A DNA stretch of 64,000 nucleotides from an uncultured Alphaproteobacteria bacterium (GTDB lineage: Bacteria; Pseudomonadota; Alphaproteobacteria; RF32; CAG-239): the NCBI GenBank assembly GCA_910577205.1, contig CAJTMA010000005.1:1-64000 (forward strand), written 5' to 3'. Numbering within the stretch: the first letter of the stretch is position 1; the number at the start of each line of letters is the position of its first letter. Both the position numbers and the translations under genes were made by a program. This document shows positions 1-7,103 of this stretch, in pieces. The notes under the pieces are model-generated. The model saw only the letters and a program-made list of their open reading frames with translations, made no database searches and was not told the DNA's origin.

Positions 1-150
1 ATTCTTCGTCGCTTAGCTCCTCAGAATGACATATGTGGGGAGCTGTTTGGAGGAGGAATATATGGACTATTTGCCGAGATAGTGCGTCGCGCAGCTCCTC
101 AGAATGACGCTGTCGGACAACAGATAACTTAACTAATTAGGAGAACAATT
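1..150. repeat. Dispersed short repeat, two copies, upstream of a secreted protein gene
   Basis: Bases 1-30 and about 83-109 share the core GCTCCTCAGAATGAC preceded by a GTCGC-type segment. A related copy lies at about 27072-27100. The pattern is typical of short dispersed intergenic repeats in host-associated Alphaproteobacteria. No gene is visible before the SD site TAGGAG at about 139-144, which belongs to the next gene. Confidence 0.5.
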
Positions 151-654
151 ATGAAACTACCTATTATCATCACTACAGGGATGTTGACCGCTGCCGTCGC
201 GTATAACGCTTACGCCCTCACCTGCGGCGCGCAGCCCTCTTGTGACAGCCTCGGATACAAATACACCGGCGCAACAACCGACTGCCTCAACGAACCACTC
301 AAATGCCCGTTCAATTCCTCTTACTTCAACTGCGTAAAAAAAACTGATGCTATCAACAAACTCCAACAGGATATCGTTACCGCCACTATGCCTGACTACA
401 AAAAAATATTAAGCCGGGCACTTGACGTAACTTATACCGCCGATACCAATGGCTTCATTATCGGAATTGATTATAGAGAAAGAACGGAGGGAGGAACTGT
501 AGAAATTTGGATAAACGGTGCTATGGTCAGAGTACAAAGAGAACAAACAGACTGGACCAGAAATTCATGGAGCTACCCGGTAAAAAAAGGCTCAACATAT
601 AGAGTATACGTAAGTGGCAGTGCAGCCAGTTACTATTTTGTTCCAACGATATAA
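151..654 (+). CDS. Small Cys-rich secreted protein, unknown function
   Basis: The 167-residue product starts with a Sec-type signal peptide (hydrophobic run at about residues 4-20, cleavage probably after AYA). The mature N-terminus has six cysteines in about 40 residues, including CPFNSSYFNC, which is also found in the proteins at 25899-26804 and 27219-28154. The C-terminal half has Gly/Thr/Tyr-rich strands and could be a small beta domain. The start follows TAGGAG with an 8-base gap. I do not recognise the family. The location is inferred to be periplasmic or extracellular, with disulfides likely. A repeated structured element and a terminator follow the gene. Confidence 0.75.
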   Translation: MKLPIIITTGMLTAAVAYNAYALTCGAQPSCDSLGYKYTGATTDCLNEPLKCPFNSSYFNCVKKTDAINKLQQDIVTATMPDYKKILSRALDVTYTADTNGFIIGIDYRERTEGGTVEIWINGAMVRVQREQTDWTRNSWSYPVKKGSTYRVYVSGSAASYYFVPTI

Positions 655-798
655 ATAGATATCCCCCAGTAAACTGGGGGGCTAATCAGTTACAGACCTT
701 ACGGTTTGACCACGCCCGTTGGCGTAGAACGGTGTCTAACGACACCGTTGCATTCAACCCCGGGTACCCCTGGGTTTTCTGTAAGGAATTTAATAAAT
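655..798 (+). ncRNA. Candidate structured RNA element, copy 1
   Basis: The segment holds hairpin CCCCCAG-TAAA-CTGGGGG (663-680), a perfect eight-pair stem ACGGTGTC-TAAC-GACACCGT (729-748) and a long-range pairing CCTTAC/GTAAGG. A related segment lies at 44430-44571 in the same kind of place, between two converging genes and just before a terminator. The first hairpin differs in sequence between copies but stays paired. It could be a small RNA, a 3'-UTR structure or a mobile palindromic repeat. The strand is inferred from the downstream terminator. Confidence 0.45.
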
Positions 799-830
799 AA
801 AGCCCCTCAAATGAGGGGCTTCTTGCTTAA
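799..830. terminator. Terminator between converging genes
   Basis: AAGCCCCTCA-AAT-GAGGGGCTT hairpin (800-822) followed by a weak T-rich stretch. It lies between the secreted protein gene and fmt and may serve both strands. Confidence 0.65.
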
Positions 831-867
831 AACATCATCACCAACTTAAGCAGCCGGATAAAAAACT

Positions 868-1773
868 TTAGTCAATTTTGCCACTAAAACACATACCGCG
901 CAAAAGCTCTTCTATGGGCATCTTTTTCTTGCCCTGACGCTGAATTTCTTTTATTTCCAGAGCTTTATCGCCGCAAGCAATCACCAAACGTTCATCACCG
1001 GATAAAATTTCACCCGGTTTTCCGCCGGCATCAACCACTGTCGCCCGCAAAATTTTATATCTTTCGCCGCCATATTCAAAAAACACCGCCGGATAAGGAT
1101 TAAATGCCCGTATTTTACGCTCCAGAACTTCTGCCGATTGAGAAAAATCCAATCTGCTTTCAGCCTTATCTATTTTAGCGGCATAAGTTACTAAAGCTTC
1201 ATCTTGAGGTTCAGCTTTCAAATTCGGCCAATCATCCAAAGCTGCCATAATCAGCTTTGCCCCAAAATCCGCCATATCATCATGCAGGGTTTCTCCTGTG
1301 GTATCATCAGTAATCGGCACAGAACCTTTGAGCAGCATATCTCCGGCATCAAGCTTTTCCACCACTTTCATAATTGTAATGCCGCTTTCTTTATCCCCGG
1401 CTTCAATCGCGCGCTGAATAGGTGCAGCGCCCCGCCAACGCGGCAATAAAGACCCGTGAATATTAATACAGCCCATCGGAAAAGCCTCAATAACAGCTTG
1501 CGGCAAAATCAACCCATAAGCCGCCACAATAGAAATATCCGCATCCAGTGCCTTTAATTCGGCCTGAGCCTCCTCATTCCGCAGGGTCTTCGGCGTACGC
1601 ACCATAATGCCATGAGCCTCGGCAAATTCGTGCACGGGAGATTTAGTCAGCTTTTTACCGCGCCCGGCTTCCTGCGGTGCGCGAGTATAAACACAAACCA
1701 CTTCATGTTTTGCAGCCAATGCTTCCAAAGCCTTTACTGCAAAGTCAGGCGTTCCCATAAAAACTATTTTCAT
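868..1773 (-). CDS. fmt: Methionyl-tRNA formyltransferase
   Basis: Transfers a formyl group from 10-formyl-tetrahydrofolate to Met-tRNA(fMet) before initiation, in the cytoplasm. The 301 residues are close to the usual length. The N-terminal formyltransferase domain shows MKIVFMGTPDFAV and the folate-binding segment SLLPRWRGAAP near residue 110, and the family C-terminal domain follows (about 205-301). The gene lies 34 bp downstream of def, the usual partner, because deformylase removes the group that Fmt adds. It is the last gene of the nrdR-nusB-def-fmt run. Confidence 0.97.
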   Translation of the reverse strand: MKIVFMGTPDFAVKALEALAAKHEVVCVYTRAPQEAGRGKKLTKSPVHEFAEAHGIMVRTPKTLRNEEAQAELKALDADISIVAAYGLILPQAVIEAFPMGCINIHGSLLPRWRGAAPIQRAIEAGDKESGITIMKVVEKLDAGDMLLKGSVPITDDTTGETLHDDMADFGAKLIMAALDDWPNLKAEPQDEALVTYAAKIDKAESRLDFSQSAEVLERKIRAFNPYPAVFFEYGGERYKILRATVVDAGGKPGEILSGDERLVIACGDKALEIKEIQRQGKKKMPIEELLRGMCFSGKID

Positions 1774-1807
1774 TATTTTATATTCCCGGCAGATTCTGTA
1801 TTGATAT

Positions 1808-2338
1808 TTAGCCTTCTGAGCTATCTCTATGTTTCTTTAATTTCTTCAACAACATCTGCCTTTTCAAACGGCTGATGCGGTCTATGTATAAAATACCATC
1901 CAAATGGTCTAATTCATGCTGGATGACAATTGCCAGAAAATCATCAGCTAAAATTTCCTGTTCCTTGCCGTCATAATCCAGATAATGAACACGCACCTGC
2001 GCATGGCGCTCAACTTCAGCACGCTGATCCGGAACAGAAAGACATCCCTCTTCCCCGCAAACCATCTCTTCAGAACGCCAAATAATCTCAGGATTAACCA
2101 AATACATCGGATTACCGGCTTTATGCCCGTTTCCGTCATCTTCCTGCTCAGCATCAATCACAACAATGCGTTTAGAAACGCCTACCTGCGGCGCAGCCAA
2201 ACCGACACCGGCGGATTTATACATAGTTTCCAGCATATCATCCAAAAAATGCCGAAGCTCATCATCCACCTTGTCGACCTTGATAGCTTTTTGCTTCAAA
2301 ATCGGATGCGGATACTCATAAACTGCTAACATCGCCAT
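1808..2338 (-). CDS. def: Peptide deformylase
   Basis: Removes the formyl group from nascent N-terminal methionine; a metalloenzyme acting at the ribosome exit. All three family motifs are present: GVGLAAPQVG (motif 1), EGCLSVP with the metal-binding Cys (motif 2) and QHELDHLDG with the HExxH pair (motif 3). At 176 residues the length is normal. The start overlaps the end of nusB by 23 bp; an ATG two codons further in is an alternative. Downstream fmt confirms the pathway context. Confidence 0.97.
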   Translation of the reverse strand: MAMLAVYEYPHPILKQKAIKVDKVDDELRHFLDDMLETMYKSAGVGLAAPQVGVSKRIVVIDAEQEDDGNGHKAGNPMYLVNPEIIWRSEEMVCGEEGCLSVPDQRAEVERHAQVRVHYLDYDGKEQEILADDFLAIVIQHELDHLDGILYIDRISRLKRQMLLKKLKKHRDSSEG

Positions 2339-2852
2339 CTTGCGTCCCGGTTTCCTTATTCAAATCATCCCGCACATCATGGGCAATTTGATCCAACAAA
2401 GCATTAACCATTTTCGGTTCTTGCTTGGTAAAAAAGGCATAAGCCAAATCGACATATTCTTTAATAATTACTTTAGCATCGATATCCGAATTGGTTGTAA
2501 TTTCATAAATTGCACATAAAAGCAAAGCTTGCAGCGTGCCATCCATACGTTCAAAAGTCCATCCTTTTCCCAGATATGAATTGAGAGATTTTTCAATATC
2601 TTCTTTACGGGCATGAACCCCTTTGACCAAATCGGCAAAATAAGCCGTATCCATCTCATGAACAGGCACCATTTCTTCCTTATCCATAGATTTTTCGGCA
2701 ATCACATAACGGCCGACTTTACCGTCCACAAAATCTCTAATAACCTCTTCTACCGGATTTTCAGCCGCAGCAATCATATATGTCGCCTGAACAGCAGCCA
2801 AACGGGATTCGCTTTTCATTCTGATTTTTTCTGAAATATATTTTTTAGCCAT
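2316..2852 (-). CDS. nusB: Transcription antitermination factor NusB
   Basis: Helical RNA-binding protein that joins NusE (S10) on boxA RNA to support rRNA antitermination. The 178 residues have the NusB pattern SRLAAVQATYMI near the N-terminus and the C-terminal segment KVIIKEYVDLAYAF, then NALLDQIAHDVR. It is somewhat longer than the E. coli protein, as common in Alphaproteobacteria. The gene starts 2 bp after the nrdR stop and overlaps def, so the run is probably one operon. Confidence 0.93.
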   Translation of the reverse strand: MAKKYISEKIRMKSESRLAAVQATYMIAAAENPVEEVIRDFVDGKVGRYVIAEKSMDKEEMVPVHEMDTAYFADLVKGVHARKEDIEKSLNSYLGKGWTFERMDGTLQALLLCAIYEITTNSDIDAKVIIKEYVDLAYAFFTKQEPKMVNALLDQIAHDVRDDLNKETGTQDGDVSSL

Positions 2853-2854
2853 TT

Positions 2855-3343
2855 TCAGTTTTCCTTTATAACCAACCCGGCTTCTGGTTTGGCCAGCCGG
2901 TCTAATGTTTCTACAAATTCTTCAAAATCCTTAACTTCCCGAAAATCCTTATACACCGATGCAAAGCGGATATAAGCAATATGGTCGAGCTTTGACAGAG
3001 CTTCCATCACATATTCGCCGATCAGGACGGAAGGAATTTCCGTTTCGCCGGAAGTTTCCAAGCGGCGCTGTATGGAATTGACGATTTTCTCTACTCGTTC
3101 AATATCTACCGGGCGTTTGCGCACAGCCAGCAAAATGGAGTGTTCCAGCTTATCGCGGTCAAACATCACTTTCTCGCCGTTTTTCTTAACCACAATCAGT
3201 TCCCGCAACTGGATTCGTTCAAAAGTGGTAAAACGTGACCCGCACTCCGGGCACTCGCGACGGCGGCGAATAGCGGTATTGTCCTCCGCATTCCGGGAAT
3301 CTTTAACCTGCGTATCATCGCATCCGCAAAAAGGACATTTCAT
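2855..3343 (-). CDS. nrdR: Transcriptional repressor NrdR
   Basis: Represses ribonucleotide reductase genes when dATP/ATP is bound. The N-terminal zinc ribbon is intact (CPFCGCDDTQV, then CPECGSRF), and the ATP-cone domain covers about residues 49-139. Length (162) fits the family. It heads the nrdR-nusB-def-fmt run. In many Alphaproteobacteria it directly follows glyA; here a WG-repeat lipoprotein gene on the opposite strand sits between them. Confidence 0.96.
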   Translation of the reverse strand: MKCPFCGCDDTQVKDSRNAEDNTAIRRRRECPECGSRFTTFERIQLRELIVVKKNGEKVMFDRDKLEHSILLAVRKRPVDIERVEKIVNSIQRRLETSGETEIPSVLIGEYVMEALSKLDHIAYIRFASVYKDFREVKDFEEFVETLDRLAKPEAGLVIKEN

Positions 3344-3540
3344 ACCATAACCTCACGGATTAGTTTCATCTTGTCCCTTTATAAGGATAAAGCGCTTATT
3401 TTGCAATAGCTTATTTTGCCCTTCATCCAAATAACTGACATTATCGAAATTTTGTCTATTGCATTTTAAAATAAACTATGCTAAATATCAAACAACAATG
3501 CGATTATTTTTTCTATTTATTAACTTAAAACTTAAACATT

Positions 3541-4218
3541 ATGAAAAAGTTTTATTTTCTGGCTATCGCAGCCGCAGTGACAATGTTCTCTTCATGCAGC
3601 AAAAAACCTAAAGTGATTGAAGAACCGCTCGCCAACCCCGACTACACTTCCGTAACCGTCGAAGGTTCAGGCAAATACGGCGTCATTAACAGCACAACCA
3701 AGAAAGAAGTCCTACCCCAGATCTTCGACCACATCGACTATCTTGACAACGGCTACTTCCTGACCAATGACTCCGTCGGCTTCCTGCTCTTCAACACCAA
3801 CGGCAATGCTCTTATCCCGGCGCAAGACAAAATCACCACGGGTGACGGATACTTCGAACTATCCGCCGGCAACGTCAAAGGCTTCTACTTCACTGAAGAA
3901 AAGTCTACGGTTACCGGTGAATATGAACAAATATCCCTTGATCCCGCTGGCAACGTCCTGTTCCTCAAAAACGGAAAATACGGCGTATTGAACAGAAAAG
4001 GCGAAACGGTCATCCCCGGTGAATACAATCAGATTCTCTGGGACGGCAAAAATTACAACGTTGTCAAAAACAAAAATGACAAACGTCCATACTTCAATGA
4101 AAAGACCAAGAAGTATAACTGGAATCTTGCCGAAGCCGCTGCACTGGACCAGACAGGCAAACGCGTCAAAAAACTGACCGCAAAACAAGCCAAAAAAGTT
4201 TTCGAAGCTAAAAAATAA
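3541..4218 (+). CDS. WG-repeat lipoprotein, possibly acquired from Bacteroidota
   Basis: The 225-residue protein has a lipoprotein signal (hydrophobic run, then FSSC lipobox, Cys at about 19) and two clear WG-type repeats, GKYGVINSTTKKEVLPQ and GKYGVLNRKGETVIPGEY, which form beta-rich repeat folds. The C-terminus is Lys-rich. The ATG is preceded by an A/T-only stretch with no SD, unlike neighbouring genes and like Bacteroidota genes. Codons end mostly in C. It lies between glyA and nrdR, which are usually adjacent, consistent with insertion. The function is unknown; envelope location is inferred. Confidence 0.75.
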   Translation: MKKFYFLAIAAAVTMFSSCSKKPKVIEEPLANPDYTSVTVEGSGKYGVINSTTKKEVLPQIFDHIDYLDNGYFLTNDSVGFLLFNTNGNALIPAQDKITTGDGYFELSAGNVKGFYFTEEKSTVTGEYEQISLDPAGNVLFLKNGKYGVLNRKGETVIPGEYNQILWDGKNYNVVKNKNDKRPYFNEKTKKYNWNLAEAAALDQTGKRVKKLTAKQAKKVFEAKK

Positions 4219-4241
4219 CAGTTCCGGAAGCATCTAAAAAA

Positions 4242-4276
4242 AACACCTCCCGCCTTTCGGCCGGAGGTGTTTTTTA
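4242..4276. terminator. Bidirectional terminator
   Basis: Stem AACACCTCC ... GGAGGTGTT (4242-4271) flanked by A and T runs on both sides, between the converging WG-repeat gene and glyA. Confidence 0.8.
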
Positions 4277-4288
4277 TTAAAGGCTAAC

Positions 4289-5545
4289 CTAGCCGTAAAT
4301 CGGAAAACGCTCACATAAAGCAACCGCTTTCTCTTTTACCTCAGCAATAACTTGTTCTGCATCGCCTGCCGCCAAAGCGTCAATAACATCGCCAATCCAA
4401 TTGGCAATCAATTCAAATTCAGCTTCTTTGAAACCGCGGGTCGTTCCGGCCGGTGTCCCTACTCTGATGCCGGATGTCACTTTCGGCGGCATCGGATCAA
4501 AAGGAATAGCATTTTTATTGCAAGTCATATGCGCCCGTTCCAAAGCAGCGGCCACAACATCCCCAGTCAGCTTTTTAGGGCGCAAATCCACCAACAGCAA
4601 ATGGGTATCTGTTCCGCCGGAAACCAAATCCAATCCGCGCGATTTTAAAACTTCGCCCATTCTTTTGGCATTTTTAACAACCTGAGCGGCATACGCTTTA
4701 AACTGCGGTGTCAAATCCTCGCCAAAACAAACGGCTTTGGCGGCTATCACATGCATTAAAGGCCCGCCTTGTGTTCCCGGAAAAATCGCAGAATTAACTT
4801 TCTTGGCAATCTCAGCATTATTAGTCAAAATCATACCGCCCCGAGGACCACGCAGCGTTTTGTGTGTTGTCGTCGTAACAACATCCGCATAATCCAACGG
4901 ATTCGGATGTTCACCGCCGGCAACCAAACCGGCAAAGTGCGCCATATCTACCATCAAATAAGCCCCGACTTTGTCTGCAATCTCACGAAACCGCTTAAAA
5001 TCAATCTGCCGCGGATAAGCAGAACCACCGGCAATAATCAACTTTGGCTTATTTTCCAATGCCAGCCGTTCAACCTCATCATAATCTATCAAACCGCTAT
5101 CTCTGCAAACACCGTAAGAAACGGCTTTCAGCCATTTTCCCGAAAAAGAAACCTTTGATCCGTGAGTTAAATGTCCGCCTGCATCCAAAGACATTCCCAT
5201 AATCATATCGCTTGGCTGCAATAAAGCCACATAAACCGCCGTATTAGCCTGACTGCCGGAATGAGGCTGAACATTAACAAACTCTGCACCAAAGAGTTTT
5301 TTTGCCCGTTCTATCGCCAGATTTTCCACCACATCCACACATTCACAACCGCCATAATAACGATGAGCAGGATAGCCTTCGGCATATTTATTCGTCATAA
5401 TTGAACCCTGTGCTTCCAAAACCGCATGAGAAACAATATTCTCGGAAGCAATCAATTCAATCTGATTCTGTTGGCGTTTCAGCTCGCACTCTATCGCCTC
5501 AAAAACAGCTTTGTCTTCTTGTTGCAAATCTTGTTCAAAATCCAT
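4289..5545 (-). CDS. glyA: Serine hydroxymethyltransferase
   Basis: PLP enzyme converting serine and tetrahydrofolate to glycine and 5,10-methylene-tetrahydrofolate. At 418 residues it has the normal length. Visible motifs include ELIASEN-type segment LIASENIVS (about 31-39), the substrate loop YYGGCECVD, and TTTTHKTLRGPRGG with the PLP lysine at about 229. The stop of rpiB directly precedes its ATG, so rpiB-glyA is one transcription unit, a common alphaproteobacterial pair. Confidence 0.98.
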   Translation of the reverse strand: MDFEQDLQQEDKAVFEAIECELKRQQNQIELIASENIVSHAVLEAQGSIMTNKYAEGYPAHRYYGGCECVDVVENLAIERAKKLFGAEFVNVQPHSGSQANTAVYVALLQPSDMIMGMSLDAGGHLTHGSKVSFSGKWLKAVSYGVCRDSGLIDYDEVERLALENKPKLIIAGGSAYPRQIDFKRFREIADKVGAYLMVDMAHFAGLVAGGEHPNPLDYADVVTTTTHKTLRGPRGGMILTNNAEIAKKVNSAIFPGTQGGPLMHVIAAKAVCFGEDLTPQFKAYAAQVVKNAKRMGEVLKSRGLDLVSGGTDTHLLLVDLRPKKLTGDVVAAALERAHMTCNKNAIPFDPMPPKVTSGIRVGTPAGTTRGFKEAEFELIANWIGDVIDALAAGDAEQVIAEVKEKAVALCERFPIYG

Positions 5546-5986
5546 TTAACATCCCTCCAGGCTGTCTAACTTTTCGATTCTTCTTTCATGGCGGCCGCCG
5601 TCAAAAGCCGTATTCAAAAAAATATCCATTCGACCGGCAGCTTCGTCAAACCCCATAGTTCTGCCGCCCAAAACAGCAATATTGGCGTTATTATGCTGCC
5701 GCACCAATGCCGCCACATCATCACTGTATAAAATAGCGGCGCGAATACCTTTATAACGGTTCGCAGCAATTGAGATACCGATTCCCGTACCGCAAATTAA
5801 TATCCCGGTTTCCACTTCTCCTGACTTGATTTTCTCACACATAACTTTGGCAATATCGGGATAATCACAGGAGTCTGAAGAATGCGTGCCTAAATCAACC
5901 AAGCTGATACCTTTCTTGGCATAATAAGCCACCAAGTGCTGTTTTAGTTCAAAACCGCCGTGATCGGACGCAATTGCAATTGCCAT
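5546..5986 (-). CDS. rpiB: Ribose 5-phosphate isomerase B
   Basis: Interconverts ribose 5-phosphate and ribulose 5-phosphate. The 146-residue protein matches the RpiB/LacAB family: IASDHGGFELK at the N-terminus, then GILICGTGIGISIAANR with the active-site Cys, and RQHNNANIAVLGGRTMG. It is the first gene of a two-gene unit with glyA, which starts immediately after its stop codon. Confidence 0.96.
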   Translation of the reverse strand: MAIAIASDHGGFELKQHLVAYYAKKGISLVDLGTHSSDSCDYPDIAKVMCEKIKSGEVETGILICGTGIGISIAANRYKGIRAAILYSDDVAALVRQHNNANIAVLGGRTMGFDEAAGRMDIFLNTAFDGGRHERRIEKLDSLEGC

Positions 5987-6143
5987 ATCAATCTCCCCAT
6001 TTGTTAATCTGCCTTATCATAGAAGATAAGACTAGTTTTGCAATGTTAAATTATTCCCCATACACAACACAGCTAATATCATTCGCTAAGAATATGATTT
6101 TTAAACAAATTACAAAAAAATTCAAAATAATATAAAAAAGTTA

Positions 6144-6171
6144 TTGACGTGGATTAAAAAGTTTGTATATA
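6144..6171 (+). promoter_or_regulatory. Sigma-70 promoter of the tRNA-Cys/tRNA-Asn unit
   Basis: TTGACG (6144-6149), 16-bp AT-rich spacer, TATATA (6166-6171), about 48 bp upstream of tRNA-Cys. The start would fall near 6178. The 6178-6218 leader shows no further signal. Confidence 0.75.
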
Positions 6172-6218
6172 TAAAGGACATTGAGTGAATGAGGAACTCA
6201 AGATGAGGTAACCCGAAT

Positions 6219-6293
6219 GGCCGGTTGGCAGAGTGGCTCATGCAGAGGACTGCAAATCCTTGTACATCGGTTCAATTCCGGTACCGGCCTCCA
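6219..6293 (+). tRNA. tRNA-Cys (GCA)
   Basis: Cloverleaf with acceptor stem GGCCGGT/ACCGGCC, anticodon GCA in loop context GACT-GCA-AATCC, T-arm GGTTCAATTCC, discriminator T as expected for tRNA-Cys, and an encoded CCA end (6291-6293). Confidence 0.96.
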
Positions 6294-6319
6294 AATTCAT
6301 TCATTACCGCATTTATTAT

Positions 6320-6394
6320 TCCGGCTTAGCTCAGCGGTAGAGCAATCGGCTGTTAACCGATTGGTCGCCTGTTCGAATCAGGCAGCCGGAGCCA
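6320..6394 (+). tRNA. tRNA-Asn (GTT)
   Basis: Acceptor TCCGGCT/AGCCGGA, D-arm GCTCAGCGGTAGAGC, anticodon GTT in CGGCT-GTT-AACCG, T-arm GTTCGAATC, encoded CCA at 6392-6394. It is probably cotranscribed with tRNA-Cys, 26 bp upstream. Confidence 0.97.
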
Positions 6395-6430
6395 ATAAAA
6401 AACCTCCCCTCTGGGGAGGTTTTTTATTGG
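6392..6430 (+). terminator. Terminator of the tRNA unit
   Basis: Perfect 18-bp inverted repeat with a three-base loop; the left arm begins at the CCA of tRNA-Asn and the right arm ends in TTTTTTATTGG. The GC core CCTCCCC/GGGGAGG plus the T-run make a strong terminator. Its right half recurs at 6573-6597. Confidence 0.85.
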
Positions 6431-6698
6431 CTGTGACTATCTGGTCGGGTGGCGACCAAAGGAAGCCTGTTCGGAGCGGATAGTTGGCGCGCGCTATTCA
6501 GTGCGCAAGCCTTACGACGCGAGGAGGACCCGCTTGCGGGAGTACCCAATCTGGCAGCCCTACAATCCTAATCCCCTCTGGGGAGGTTTTTTATTGGCTA
6601 TGACTATCTGGTCGGGCGGCGACCAAAGGGAGCCTGTTCGGAGCGGATAGTTGGCGCGCGCTATTCAGTGCGCAAGCCTTATTCAGAGCAAACACTAT
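6406..6698. repeat. 109-bp direct repeat in a gene-free stretch
   Basis: 6406-6514 and 6573-6681 are 109-bp direct copies offset by exactly 167 bp with no gaps and three mismatches seen by eye. Each starts with the terminator core CCCCTCTGGGGAGG and includes the small stem GGTCG...CGACC and the GC-rich GCGCGCTATTCAGTGCGC. Between them (6515-6572) is the hairpin CCCGC-TT-GCGGG. No coding region is supported. It may be a short mobile or structured repeat next to a tRNA. Confidence 0.75.
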
Positions 6699-7103
6699 CT
6701 ACATTCCAAACCAATAGTGCAAAGCATCTTCCAAATTATCAAATACTTCTGCTAATGATAAATCCCGATTACTTCGCACGCGGTAATCTTTATTCTCTGC
6801 ATCATAAACCAATACATCCCAATCTGTCCGCCCGAGAAGCAATACCTTGCTTTCACGGCCATAATCCTCATTAGCTGCCACAATATCATTTGGGGCATCA
6901 TTCGGAAAAACGCCAAACAAAACTGCATTATGTGAACGGATACCATTCGCATAAGACAATAAAGCCAAATATTCAGCAGGCAAATCAGAATATTTCATAT
7001 CTGCCAAATATTGTTTACATTCTCCCAAACAACGAGGATTAACTGCTTCCCCGCACACGATATTATCATCGTGCAAAAGCTGCCGGACGATATCCTTGAT
7101 CAA
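6699..7103 (-). CDS. SUKH (SMI1/KNR4 or YrhA-like) protein, candidate immunity protein
   Basis: The product (about 134 residues) has a SUKH-like core: LPAEYLALLSYANGIRSHN, then LFGVFPNDAPNDIV and a C-terminal DLSLAEVFDNLEDALHYWF. Proteins of this fold often neutralise nuclease toxins. I chose a TTG start at 7103, which has AAAGGAAG 6-7 bases upstream; GTG at 7127 and ATG at 7154 are alternatives. All of these starts lie inside the end of the upstream HNH-like gene, so the two are translationally coupled. Immunity function is an inference from the fold and context. Confidence 0.65.
   Translation of the reverse strand: MIKDIVRQLLHDDNIVCGEAVNPRCLGECKQYLADMKYSDLPAEYLALLSYANGIRSHNAVLFGVFPNDAPNDIVAANEDYGRESKVLLLGRTDWDVLVYDAENKDYRVRSNRDLSLAEVFDNLEDALHYWFGM

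Noticed and set aside
6217..6483. An 88-residue open frame over the two tRNAs
   Set aside because: It covers both tRNA genes and the terminator.
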